Assembly: GCA_964571765.1 (NCBI GenBank)
Contig: CAZNDH010000002.1
Location: 90,898-154,897, forward strand
Direction of reading: 5' to 3'
Length of the DNA stretch: 64,000 nt
Source of the DNA: ZC4RG35 sp964571765
GTDB taxonomy: Bacteria > Actinomycetota > Acidimicrobiia > Spongiisociales > ZC4RG35
Shown: positions 1 through 8,047 of the stretch, in pieces
Numbering within the stretch: the stretch's first letter is position 1
Layout of the letters: each line of letters opens with the position of its first letter
Position numbers and translations under genes: made by a program
Notes under the pieces: generated by a model
Told to the model about the DNA's origin: nothing
Database searches by the model: none
Seen by the model: only the letters and a program-made list of their open reading frames with translations

Positions 1-1
1 A

Positions 2-787
2 AGCGACCTCGAAGACCCCGGCGCAAAGTCGGGGGGCGCCATGTGGAACTGGAACGAGGGAAAGATGGCCCTCGAGTACCTCTTCGTCAAGGGCCGGGTC
101 GCCGCAGCCGCCCGGCCCAATTTCGTCCGCCTCTACGACCTCGCCGAACGGGTGATCCCCGCCAAACACCTGAGGGCTCCCACTCCCGACGACGAGGAGG
201 CGATCAGCGAGCTCCTGGTCGGGTCGGCGCGCTCGCTGGGGGTGGGCACCGCCGCCGACATTGCCGATTACTACCGGATCCGTATGCCACAAGCCCGCCC
301 ACTGATCGAGAGCCTGGCCAACGACGGGAGGCTGATCGAGGTCAGCGTGACCGGGTGGGACAAGCCGGCCTACCTGCACCCCGAAGCCACCCTCCCTCGC
401 CGTGCAGCGGGGACCGCCTTACTCTCTCCTTTCGACAACCTGGTTTTCTTCCGGGAGCGGGTGGAGCGTCTCTGGGACTTCCACTACCGGATCGAGATAT
501 ATCTGCCCGAGCCCAAGCGGGTATTCGGCTACTACGTGCTCCCCTTCCTCTACCAGGGTGAGCTGGTGGGCAGGGTCGACCTGAAGAGCGACCGTGACGC
601 CCGTGCGCTACTGGTCCGCGGTGCATACGCCGAGCCAGACGTCGACCGGGTGGCTGTGGGCCGGGCGCTGCGTCATGAGCTGGAGGCGGTGGCCATCTGG
701 CTGGGGCTCGAAGACCTGGTGATTGCCCCCAACGGCGACCTGGCGCCGTATCTGTCATCCCGCTCACCGGGTGACCGACGTTGGTAG
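2..787 (+). CDS. YcaQ-like winged-helix DNA glycosylase family protein, 5' partial
   Basis: The reading frame is open from base 2, so the gene enters from the left edge and only about 261 C-terminal residues are present. The family (HTH_42/YcaQ, usually about 400 aa) consists of winged helices that bind DNA; E. coli YcaQ unhooks interstrand cross-links. Visible landmarks are the W-W-K-ALE-LF segment followed by R-F-R-YDL-ERV-P, a second winged-helix stretch, the LLSPFDNLVFFRERVERLW block and the YYVLPFLYQGELVGRVDLK block, all typical of the family's C-terminal half. The Met at base 41 is internal, not a start. It converges on the TPR gene. The family assignment is firm; the exact substrate is inference. 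Confidence 0.8.
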   Translation, partial: SDLEDPGAKSGGAMWNWNEGKMALEYLFVKGRVAAAARPNFVRLYDLAERVIPAKHLRAPTPDDEEAISELLVGSARSLGVGTAADIADYYRIRMPQARPLIESLANDGRLIEVSVTGWDKPAYLHPEATLPRRAAGTALLSPFDNLVFFRERVERLWDFHYRIEIYLPEPKRVFGYYVLPFLYQGELVGRVDLKSDRDARALLVRGAYAEPDVDRVAVGRALRHELEAVAIWLGLEDLVIAPNGDLAPYLSSRSPGDRRW

Positions 788-870
788 GCATTCCCTGAAC
801 CTCGACTGTCGAGATGACGGAGCACAAGCTCGGTGCAAGCTGAGCGAGATACGCATGGGCAGGCTCGTGC

Positions 871-1317
871 CTACCAGGTTTCGTCCAGCCGGCCCGAGTA
901 GAAGTCGATGGCCCGGCGGTAGCGCTCGACACCGGGGTGGGCGCTGGTCCGGGTGAGCACTCCGAGGAGCAGGGAGACCGCCTCCTCCGACCGCCCCAGG
1001 TTGTGCAGGGTCATCGCCCGGAACACCGTCATTTCCTCGGCGTCGGGGAACCGGCTCAGGCCGCGGTCCAATGTCTCCATCGCCGCCTGGTACTCGCCGA
1101 TCGCCCGGTAGGTGCTCCCCAAGCCGAGGTACGCCGACCTCAGGTCGGTGTCGTCGAGCCCGCCGTCGATGGCCGCCAGGTAGAAGGGGACCGCCTCCCT
1201 CTCCAGCCCCAGCCGGTCATGGGCCACGGCACACCGGTAGTTGATCTCGGGGTCGTGGGGAGTCTCCCGATGGAGGGCGAGGAGCCGGTCCCGCTCCTCG
1301 AGGAGCTCGGGCTCCAT
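871..1317 (-). CDS. TPR-repeat protein
   Basis: A 148-residue all-helical protein with about three tetratricopeptide repeats (for example SAYLGLGSTYRAIGEYQAA and MTLHNLGRSEEAVSLLL), without signal peptide or membrane segment, so probably a cytosolic protein-interaction scaffold. Its ATG shares one base with the stop of the upstream acyl-CoA dehydrogenase gene (TGATG at 1315-1319), so it is the last gene of a purE - dehydrogenase - TPR operon read leftwards and is probably translationally coupled. Small soluble TPR proteins of this kind are common in actinobacteria without assigned function. Partner unknown. Confidence 0.75.
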   Translation of the reverse strand: MEPELLEERDRLLALHRETPHDPEINYRCAVAHDRLGLEREAVPFYLAAIDGGLDDTDLRSAYLGLGSTYRAIGEYQAAMETLDRGLSRFPDAEEMTVFRAMTLHNLGRSEEAVSLLLGVLTRTSAHPGVERYRRAIDFYSGRLDETW

Positions 1318-2501
1318 CAGGTGAAGGCGTCGAGACCGGTGATCGCCTGACCCATGACCAGGATGTGGATCTCGTTGGTGCCCTCGTAGGTGTACACCGT
1401 CTCCAGATTGGACATGTGACGGAACACCGGGTACTCCAGGGTTATCCCGTTGGCCCCGAGCACCGAGCGGGCGGTCCGGGCGACCTGGAGGGCGTTGCGC
1501 ACGTTGTCGAACTTGCCGAAGGAGACCTGCTCGGGGGTCAGGGTGCCGGCGTCCTTCCTTCTCCCCAGGTGGAGGGCGACCAGGGTGCCCCTCTGCACCG
1601 CGACCATCATATCCACCAGCTTGGCCTGGGTGAGCTGGAACGAGGCGATCGGCTGGTCGAACTGGATCCTCTCCTTGGAGTAGGCCAGCGCCGTCTCGTA
1701 GCAGGAGCGCGCCGCACCCATGGCCCCGAAGGCGATCCCGAAGCGGGCCTCGTTGAGACAGGACAGGGGTCCCCGCATCGACGACACCCCGGGTAGGGCG
1801 AGCTCGTCGGGTATGCGGACGTCGTCGAGGATCAGCTCCGAGGTGACCGAGGCCCGCAGTGACGCCTTCTTCTTGATCTCGGGGGCGGCGAACCCCGGGC
1901 TGTCACTGGGGACGATGAAACCCCGAATCCCCTCGTCGGTGCGGGCCCAGACGATGGCGATGTCGGCCACCGACCCGTTGGTGATCCACATCTTCGAGCC
2001 ATTGAGCACCCAGTCGCTCCCGTCCCGCTTCGCCGAAGTGCGCATCGAGGCCGGGTCGGAGCCGGAGTCGGCCTCGGTGAGCCCGAAGCACCCGATCACC
2101 TCACCGGTTGCCATCCGTGGCAGCCAGGTCTCCTTCTGCTCTTCGGATCCGAACTTCCAGATGGGAAACATGGCAAGCGAGCCCTGCACCGACACGAACG
2201 ACCGGATTCCCGAGTCGCCTGCCTCCAACTCGAGGGCCGCCAGCCCGTAGGCGGTGGCCGAGGTGCCGGCGCACCCGTATCCCTCGAGGTGCATGCCCAG
2301 CATCCCCATGTCGCCGAATGCTCTGGCCAGGTCTCTGGCGGGGATTCGGCCCTCATCCCACCAGTCGGCGACGTTGGGAGCGATCTCCTTCTCGACGAAC
2401 CCGCGCACCGTGTCCCGGAGAAGTATCTCCTCGTCTTCGAGCAGCCCGTCGATGTCGAGGAAGTCATGGGGGTCGGCACTGGCGAACGAGATCTCGCTCA
2501 T
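1317..2501 (-). CDS. Acyl-CoA dehydrogenase, glutaryl-CoA dehydrogenase type
   Basis: 394 residues from the ATG at 2501; a longer upstream frame exists but enters purE and has no family similarity. FAD-dependent acyl-CoA dehydrogenase. Motifs: GCFGLTEADSGSDPASM (FAD/substrate loop), the GIRSFVSVQ segment that holds the arginine diagnostic of glutaryl-CoA dehydrogenases, ARFGIAFGAMGAA, QLTQAKL, and TYEGTNEIH with the catalytic glutamate near the C-terminus. Glutaryl-CoA dehydrogenase oxidises and decarboxylates glutaryl-CoA to crotonyl-CoA in lysine/tryptophan breakdown; that substrate is inferred from family motifs. It lies 22 bases after purE and overlaps the TPR gene. The rest of a lysine degradation pathway is not in the window. 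Confidence 0.88.
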   Translation of the reverse strand: MSEISFASADPHDFLDIDGLLEDEEILLRDTVRGFVEKEIAPNVADWWDEGRIPARDLARAFGDMGMLGMHLEGYGCAGTSATAYGLAALELEAGDSGIRSFVSVQGSLAMFPIWKFGSEEQKETWLPRMATGEVIGCFGLTEADSGSDPASMRTSAKRDGSDWVLNGSKMWITNGSVADIAIVWARTDEGIRGFIVPSDSPGFAAPEIKKKASLRASVTSELILDDVRIPDELALPGVSSMRGPLSCLNEARFGIAFGAMGAARSCYETALAYSKERIQFDQPIASFQLTQAKLVDMMVAVQRGTLVALHLGRRKDAGTLTPEQVSFGKFDNVRNALQVARTARSVLGANGITLEYPVFRHMSNLETVYTYEGTNEIHILVMGQAITGLDAFT

Positions 2502-2523
2502 GTGGGGTGGATGGTATCGGCTC

Positions 2524-2988
2524 TCAGCCAGACAGGGTCTTGGCGGCGAGGTCGGCCCGGTAGTCGGCCAGCCTGCGGCGGAGGTCCTCGTCGCCCAAGG
2601 CGAGAATGGCCACCGCCAGCAGGGCGGCGTTGGTCGACCCATCCACCGCCACGGTGGCCACTGGTATCCCGTTGGGCATCTGCACTGTGGAGAGGAGGGC
2701 GTCCAACCCGTCGAGCGATGCTGAGAGGGGAACCCCGATCACAGGAAGCAGTGACTTGGCCGCCATCACCCCGGCGAGATGAGCCGCCTTGCCCGCGCCG
2801 GCGATGATGATCTCGAATCCCTTGTCGGCGGCGGTGGCGGCGAACTCGATCGCCTGGTCGGGCGTCTTGTGGGCCGAGAGCACCCTGGTCTCGTGCCCCA
2901 CACCGAAGTGCTCCAGGGTCTCCCCTGCCTTCTCCATGATGGGCCGGTCCGATCCCGATCCCATGACTATGGCAACTCTGTGGCTCAT
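2524..2988 (-). CDS. purE: N5-carboxyaminoimidazole ribonucleotide mutase
   Basis: 154 residues, the normal size for class I PurE, which rearranges N5-CAIR to CAIR in de novo purine synthesis (cytosolic octamer). The N-terminal GSGSDRPIMEKA phosphate-binding loop, LSAHKTPD (normally SAHRTP) with the catalytic histidine, IIAGAGKAAHLAGV and VPLSASLDGLDALLSTVQMP are all present. It is the first gene of the leftward purE - acyl-CoA dehydrogenase - TPR operon. It is divergent from the MFS gene with only 37 bases between starts, so the two share a promoter region. PurK is not in this window; purD and purA lie 2.4-4.9 kb away. Confidence 0.95.
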   Translation of the reverse strand: MSHRVAIVMGSGSDRPIMEKAGETLEHFGVGHETRVLSAHKTPDQAIEFAATAADKGFEIIIAGAGKAAHLAGVMAAKSLLPVIGVPLSASLDGLDALLSTVQMPNGIPVATVAVDGSTNAALLAVAILALGDEDLRRRLADYRADLAAKTLSG

Positions 2989-3025
2989 CGGCGGGGACGG
3001 TACCCGGTCGGGGCAAAATAGGCCG

Positions 3026-4324
3026 GTGCGCGGCTATCTCGTCGACCTCACCCCCCTTCGCACCAGCCGCCCCTACCGGCATCTCTGGACCGGTGGGGCC
3101 CTGACCGGGATGGGCTCGGCCTTGGTTGCGGTGGTGGTGGGGCTCCATGTGTACGACCTGAGCGGTTCCACGCTTGCGGTGGGAATGGTCGGTCTGTTCT
3201 CGTTGGTGCCTCTGGTGGTGCTCGGGCTCTACGGCGGCTCGGTAGTCGACGCCTACGACCGGAGGACGGTGCTGCTCACCACCAATATCGGGCTGTGCCT
3301 GGTCGGTCTGGCCCTCATCTTCCTCGCCTCGACCGGTGCCGCCACCGTGGGCACGCTCTATGGCCTGGTGGCCGTGCAGAGCGGGCTATTCGCCATCCAC
3401 ACCCCGGCGCGCACCGCGGTGATCCCCCGCTTGATCCCGGAACATCTCCTGCCTGCGGCCAATGCCCTGGGAGGGCTCTCCATGGGACTGTCGATGGCCG
3501 TGGGCCCGATGGTCGGTGGGCTGGCCGTCGACCGACTCGGGTACGGGTGGGCCTACGGCTCTCAGGTGGTGTTACAGGTCGCCTCGTTGCTCCTCCTGCT
3601 CACCCTGCCTTCGCTCGCTCCACTCGGGGAAGTCCGGCGCGCCGGTATCAGGTCGGTCATGGAAGGGTTCGCCTTTCTCCGAACCCGCCCCACGGTGGCG
3701 ATGACGTTCTACGCCGACCTTTGCGCCATGATCCTCGCCATGCCCCGGGTCCTCTTCCCGGCGATGGGGGCCTTGATGATCGGGGGTGGGGCCACCACGG
3801 TCGGAGTCCTGGTCTCGGCGATAGCCATCGGTTCCTTCATGGGGGGTGTCTTCTCCGGTCGGCTCGGGCGGATCAATCGTCAGGGGCTGGCGATCGTGGT
3901 CTCGGTGACCATCTGGGGTCTACTGATCGCGGTCTTCGGTGCGGTTGTCGCCGTGGCTCCGGGCCCGCTCCCCGGAGGCAGGGCCAACTGGGCGCTGTGG
4001 CCTGCCGCCTCGATCCTGGCCCTGGCGGGCATCGCCGACACGGTGAGTGCCGTATTTCGCACCACCATCCTCCAAGTAGCCACACCCGACGCTCTGCGGG
4101 GCCGTCTCCAGGGGGTGTTCACCGTGGTGGTTGCCGGAGGCCCTCACCTCGGTGCTCTGTTGCTAGGCGCTCTGGCCGCGCTCACCGGCGAGGCGTGGGC
4201 GGCGATCTTGGGTGGGGCGGCTTGTGCCCTGGCGGTGCTGCTCATCTCCTGGTGGCAAAAGGGCCTGCTTGCCTACGACGCCAGGAGGCCCGGTGGTGCC
4301 GAGAAGAGGGCAAGCTTGCCCTGA
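3026..4324 (+). CDS. MFS transporter, EntS/MFS_3 type
   Basis: 432 residues from a GTG at 3026. The open frame extends further upstream but overlaps purE antisense, and membrane-protein character begins only after this GTG. About ten to twelve hydrophobic segments are visible, with the MFS loop GGSVVDAYDRRTVLL after helix 2 and the matching C-terminal-half segment around SGRLGRINRQG. The N-terminal PLRTSRPYRHLWTGGALTGMGSAL is typical of the MFS_3 (enterobactin exporter-like) branch, so a drug or siderophore exporter is likely; the substrate is unknown. It is convergent with the EamA gene, with 4 bases between stops. Confidence 0.85.
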   Translation: MRGYLVDLTPLRTSRPYRHLWTGGALTGMGSALVAVVVGLHVYDLSGSTLAVGMVGLFSLVPLVVLGLYGGSVVDAYDRRTVLLTTNIGLCLVGLALIFLASTGAATVGTLYGLVAVQSGLFAIHTPARTAVIPRLIPEHLLPAANALGGLSMGLSMAVGPMVGGLAVDRLGYGWAYGSQVVLQVASLLLLLTLPSLAPLGEVRRAGIRSVMEGFAFLRTRPTVAMTFYADLCAMILAMPRVLFPAMGALMIGGGATTVGVLVSAIAIGSFMGGVFSGRLGRINRQGLAIVVSVTIWGLLIAVFGAVVAVAPGPLPGGRANWALWPAASILALAGIADTVSAVFRTTILQVATPDALRGRLQGVFTVVVAGGPHLGALLLGALAALTGEAWAAILGGAACALAVLLISWWQKGLLAYDARRPGGAEKRASLP

Positions 4325-4328
4325 CCTC

Positions 4329-5261
4329 TCAGGCGGCCTCCTCGGCCGCTGTTACCACTGCCTCGGAATCCCGTCTCCGCCGTGATCTGTCGGCGGTGGC
4401 CACCATCGCCACCGAGACCAGGATCAGGGGAAGGGCGACGAAGACGCCACCGGTCAGGGTCTCGCCACCCATGGTCAGACCCAGGATCACCGCCACCACC
4501 GGATTGACGTAGGCGTAGCTGGTGGCCAGGGCGGGTCGGACGGTGTTCATCAGGTAGACGAAGGCGGTGAAGGCGAGGAGCGAGCCGAAGATGGCCAGAT
4601 AGAACATGGCTGCCCAGGCGGCCGGTTCCGGGTTGGCGGTCACCCTTTCCCCGATGACCCATCCGAACAGGGTCATGCCCACCCCGGCCGCGGTCAGCTG
4701 GAGGGCGGCGTTGGGAAGCGGGCGTGGAAGGTCGAGGCGGGTGCCCCAAACCGAGGCGAAAGCCCAAATGATCGGGGCGGCCACGATGAGCACCAGACCG
4801 ATGGGGCTGGCCTGGAAGTCGCCCTCGCGTGCCAGGGCGACCACCCCGACCAGGCCCAACGCCAGACCGAGCCACTCACGCCGTCCCGGCCACGACCCAA
4901 ACAGCCCGGCGGTGATCGCCACCCATACCGGGGTGACCGCCACCGCGGTGGCGGCGATGGCCGATCCCACCCCGGCATCCTCGGCCAGGGTGACCAGGCC
5001 GACCCCGCCGACGAGGAGCATCAGGCCCACCCGGGACGAGTCCCAAATCTGGCGTCGACTGAACTCGAGTCCTCCACTCCACCTCAGGTAGCCGAGCAGA
5101 GCCCCACCCGCGATCAGGAAGCGGAAACCGTTGAGCAGGAACGGAGGGAAACCCTCCAAGCCATAGCGGAGGGCAAGATAGGTGGAGCCCCACACCAGGT
5201 AGAGGACGACGAGGGAGACCACTACCAGAGGGCGAGAGCGTGGTGGGGGCCGGTGAAGCAT
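4329..5261 (-). CDS. EamA (DMT) family transporter, YedA-like
   Basis: 310 residues with ten predicted membrane helices in two EamA repeats. The first opens with LVWGSTYLALRYGLEGFPP, the second with IIWAFASVWGTRL; AYVNPVVAVILG is the hallmark of the second repeat. Members of the 10-TMS drug/metabolite exporter family move amino acids, metabolites or toxic compounds across the inner membrane; the substrate here is unknown. A basic tail (RSRRRR) follows the last helix. A perfect palindrome lies 12-30 bases before the ATG, directly after a plausible promoter, suggesting local repression. Confidence 0.88.
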   Translation of the reverse strand: MLHRPPPRSRPLVVVSLVVLYLVWGSTYLALRYGLEGFPPFLLNGFRFLIAGGALLGYLRWSGGLEFSRRQIWDSSRVGLMLLVGGVGLVTLAEDAGVGSAIAATAVAVTPVWVAITAGLFGSWPGRREWLGLALGLVGVVALAREGDFQASPIGLVLIVAAPIIWAFASVWGTRLDLPRPLPNAALQLTAAGVGMTLFGWVIGERVTANPEPAAWAAMFYLAIFGSLLAFTAFVYLMNTVRPALATSYAYVNPVVAVILGLTMGGETLTGGVFVALPLILVSVAMVATADRSRRRRDSEAVVTAAEEAA

Positions 5262-5273
5262 AGTAAGGAGTAA

Positions 5274-5291
5274 TAAGCGGGTGACCGCTTA
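5274..5291 (-). promoter_or_regulatory. Palindromic operator candidate before the EamA gene
   Basis: TAAGCGG-GTGA-CCGCTTA: perfect 7-base arms around a 4-base centre, 12 bases before the transporter ATG. It sits immediately downstream of a candidate -10 box (5293-5298), so a bound dimeric repressor would cover the transcription start. An attenuating hairpin in the short leader is the alternative. No regulator gene adjoins it. Confidence 0.5.
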
Positions 5292-5292
5292 C

Positions 5293-5321
5293 ACGATACC
5301 ACGACGTTGGTAATGGCTCAA
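5293..5321 (-). promoter_or_regulatory. Candidate sigma-70 promoter for the EamA gene
   Basis: Read leftwards, TTGAGC at 5321-5316, a 17-base spacer and TATCGT at 5298-5293. Four of six bases match in each hexamer, with ideal spacing, in the only sizeable gap upstream of the transporter. Predicted by eye; the start site is not known. Confidence 0.4.
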
Positions 5322-5397
5322 CCCGATTTGGGTGCTTACTGTCGACGGCGCCGCCTACGGTGAGGCCGTCGAGAGCGGACCCCGGGCTGAGACCGGC

Positions 5398-6618
5398 TCA
5401 CGAGGTGAGTGCTATGTCACGGCGATAGACGACGCCCGGCCAGCGCACCTCGGCTACCGCCTCGTAGGCACGATTCCGGGCGGCGCTCAGGTCGGCGCCA
5501 AGGCCTACCAAGGCCAGCACCCGTCCGCCGGCCACGGTCACCCCGTCCTGGCTCGGAGCGGTCGCGGTCCCGGCGTGGAACACCAGGACGTCGTCGGGAA
5601 CCCGGTCGAGGCCGTTGACTTGTGCCCCGGTTTGGGGAGTCTCGGGATATCCGGGTGCGGCCAAGACCACGGTCACGGTCGAGCCCTCATCCCACTGGGG
5701 CGAGGCGCCTTCCAGGACATCGACCAGGTCGGTGGTCATGCGGGGGAGAATGGTCTGCGCCTCGGGGTCGCCGAGGCGGACGTTGAGCTCGAGCACCTTG
5801 GGTCCTTGGGAGGTGAGGGCCATTCCCGCGTAGAGGAACCCGGTGAAGGGATGGCCCTCCTCGGCCATCTGGGCCCTGGTCGGCTCGATCACCGCCGTGA
5901 CGACCTGGTCGACCAGCCCGGCCGGTAGGTCCCTCACCGGCGAGTAGGAGCCCATCCCACCGGTGTTGGGGCCGGTGTCGCCGTCGCCGAGCCGCTTGTA
6001 GTCCCGGGCCGGTTCCAAGGGCACCGAGCCGGCGTCGGTGCACACCGCGAACACACTCACTTCGGGACCGTCGAGAAACTCCTCGACCACCACCGGCCCA
6101 CGGTCCAGCCAATGCTCCGCCCAGGCCACCGCCTCGCTCTTCGAGTCGGTGACCAGCACCCCCTTGCCTGCCGCCAGGCCGTCGGCCTTCACCACATAAG
6201 GCCCTGAGGAGCGGTCGATATGGGCGCGGGCCAGCCCGGGTTCTGTGAACGTCGCCGAATCGCCGGCGGCGACCCCGGCGCGGGCCATCACCTCCTTGGC
6301 GTAGCTCTTCGACGACTCGAGGCGGGCCGCAGCCCGGGTCGGACCGAATGAGGGGATGCCAAGTCGCGCCACCGCGTCCACCACTCCGGCGGCCAGCGGT
6401 GCCTCTGGCCCCACCACCACAAGGTCGACCTGCTGGATCCGGGATACCGCGGCCACCGCTCCCGGGTCGGAAGGGTCGATCCCCACGACCACCGGGCCGA
6501 GGTCGGCGAGGCCGGGGTTGCCGGGGAGCGAGAGCAGCTCGTCGACCCGTGGCGAGGTTGCCAGCTTCCATCCCAGGGCATGCTCCCTGCCGCCACCTCC
6601 GACCAGGAGCACCCTCAT
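5398..6618 (-). CDS. purD: Phosphoribosylamine-glycine ligase
   Basis: 406 residues from ATG 6618. GAR synthetase joins phosphoribosylamine and glycine using ATP, the second step of purine synthesis. The N-terminal LLVGGGGREHALGWKL, the ATP-grasp segments SSKSYAKEVM, YVVKADGLAAGKGVLV, VVVEEFLDGPEVSVF, GGMGSYSPV and LELNVRLGDPEAQTILPR are all intact. The open frame extends upstream, but that part overlaps purA and has no PurD similarity. The ATG overlaps the purA stop by four bases (ATGA), so purA-purD are coupled. Confidence 0.95.
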   Translation of the reverse strand: MRVLLVGGGGREHALGWKLATSPRVDELLSLPGNPGLADLGPVVVGIDPSDPGAVAAVSRIQQVDLVVVGPEAPLAAGVVDAVARLGIPSFGPTRAAARLESSKSYAKEVMARAGVAAGDSATFTEPGLARAHIDRSSGPYVVKADGLAAGKGVLVTDSKSEAVAWAEHWLDRGPVVVEEFLDGPEVSVFAVCTDAGSVPLEPARDYKRLGDGDTGPNTGGMGSYSPVRDLPAGLVDQVVTAVIEPTRAQMAEEGHPFTGFLYAGMALTSQGPKVLELNVRLGDPEAQTILPRMTTDLVDVLEGASPQWDEGSTVTVVLAAPGYPETPQTGAQVNGLDRVPDDVLVFHAGTATAPSQDGVTVAGGRVLALVGLGADLSAARNRAYEAVAEVRWPGVVYRRDIALTS

Positions 6619-7892
6619 GGCACCTCTACCAGCTGGGAGCGTTCCGGGCCGACCGATACCCAGCCCACCGGAACCCCGGTCAGGTCGGCGATGAACTCGA
6701 TGTACGACCTGGTCGCACCGGGGAGGTCCTGATAGGTGCGGGCACCGGTGATGTCGCTGCCCCACCCGGGGAACTCCACATACTCGGGCCGGCAGTGGTA
6801 GAGCACCGACTGTTGGGTGGGGAACTCTTGGTAGGTCTCGCCGTCGTCGGTGACGTAGCCGGTGGCCACCTTGATCGTCTCGAAGGCGGAGAGGATGTCC
6901 ATCTTGGTGAGGAAGATGCGGGACAGGCTGTTGACCCGGGAGGCGTAGCGCAGGGCGACCAGGTCGAGCCATCCGCACCGTCGCCTCCGCCCGGTCACCG
7001 TCCCGTACTCACCCCCCAACTCGATCAACCGGTCCCCATCCTCATCGTGGAGCTCGGTGGGGAATGGCCCGGTGCCCACCCGGGAGATGTAGGCCTTGGC
7101 CACCCCAACCACATCATCGATGGCCAGTGGCCCGATACCCGAGCCGACCACCGCCCCACCGGCGGTGGGGTTGGACGAGGTGACGAACGGGTAGGTCCCG
7201 TGGTCGATGTCGAGCAGCGTCCCCTGGGCGCCCTCGAAAAGCACTTGACGACCCTGTTGGATCGCTTCCCAGAGGAGGAGGGAGGTGTCGGTGACGTGGG
7301 GTTCAAGCCGGTCGGCATAGCCGAGGTACTCCTCGACGATCTCGTCGGGGTCCATGGGCAGGGTGTTGTACACCCGGGGCAAGACCTTGTTCTTGTCGAC
7401 GAGGGCGGCTTCCACCTTCTCCTTGAAGATCTTGGGATCGAAGAGGTCCTGGATCCGGATCCCCCAGCGAGCGAACTTGTCGGTATAAGCCGGGCCGATC
7501 CCCCGCTTGGTGGTCCCGATCTGATTCGTGCCGAGGAAACGCTCGATGGCGGCATCCAGCTTGCGGTGGTAGGGCATTATCAGGTGGGCGTTGGCCGAGA
7601 CCCGGACCCGAGTGGGATCGAGACCTTGGGAGGCTACGGTGTTCATCTCCTCGAGGAGCACCTTGGGGTCGATCACCGTGCCCGAGGCGATCACCGGGAC
7701 ACACTGGGGATAGTGAATGCCCGAAGGGATCAGGGAGAGGGCCAGCCTCTGGTCACCAACGATGATGGTGTGCCCGGCGTTGTTGCCCCCCTGGTAGCGG
7801 ACCACGTAATCGGCGTGCTCGGCGAAATAGTCGACCACCCGGCCTTTGCCTTCATCGCCCCACTGAGCACCGAGGACAATGGTGGCTGGCAT
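6615..7892 (-). CDS. purA: Adenylosuccinate synthetase
   Basis: 425 residues from ATG 7892; the longer frame upstream lacks family similarity. PurA makes adenylosuccinate from IMP, aspartate and GTP. It shows the P-loop GAQWGDEGKGRVVD, RYQGGNNAGHT with the catalytic histidine, IGTTKRGIGPAY, FEGAQGTLLDIDHGTYPFVTSS, GPFPTE, GRRRRCGWLD and the C-terminal GTP-binding region up to VGPERSQLVEV. It overlaps purD by ATGA and diverges from glnA across 155 bases. With purE this gives three of the purine genes in 5.4 kb. Confidence 0.96.
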   Translation of the reverse strand: MPATIVLGAQWGDEGKGRVVDYFAEHADYVVRYQGGNNAGHTIIVGDQRLALSLIPSGIHYPQCVPVIASGTVIDPKVLLEEMNTVASQGLDPTRVRVSANAHLIMPYHRKLDAAIERFLGTNQIGTTKRGIGPAYTDKFARWGIRIQDLFDPKIFKEKVEAALVDKNKVLPRVYNTLPMDPDEIVEEYLGYADRLEPHVTDTSLLLWEAIQQGRQVLFEGAQGTLLDIDHGTYPFVTSSNPTAGGAVVGSGIGPLAIDDVVGVAKAYISRVGTGPFPTELHDEDGDRLIELGGEYGTVTGRRRRCGWLDLVALRYASRVNSLSRIFLTKMDILSAFETIKVATGYVTDDGETYQEFPTQQSVLYHCRPEYVEFPGWGSDITGARTYQDLPGATRSYIEFIADLTGVPVGWVSVGPERSQLVEVP

Positions 7893-8047
7893 GACGTGGA
7901 GCGACGGTAGTCCGCCCTCACCCGGGAGCAGGCTCTCTCGCCCCTGGCGGAGGCCCGAAACACAGCGTTCACACTTCGGCAACCGAGAGGCAATCGACCC
8001 GGGATACAAAGTCGCCCGTTGAGACGCGCCAGAGAGGAGCCTGAGAA

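Noticed and set aside
783..875. Inverted repeat GGTAGGCA / TGCCTACC between two convergent genes
   Set aside because: Both genes happen to end in Trp-stop (TGGTAG), which accounts for most of the match; the spacing is too wide for a terminator.
3295..4512. Long frame inside the MFS and EamA genes
   Set aside because: Arg/Gly/Pro-rich translation without domains, wholly covered by two well-supported genes.
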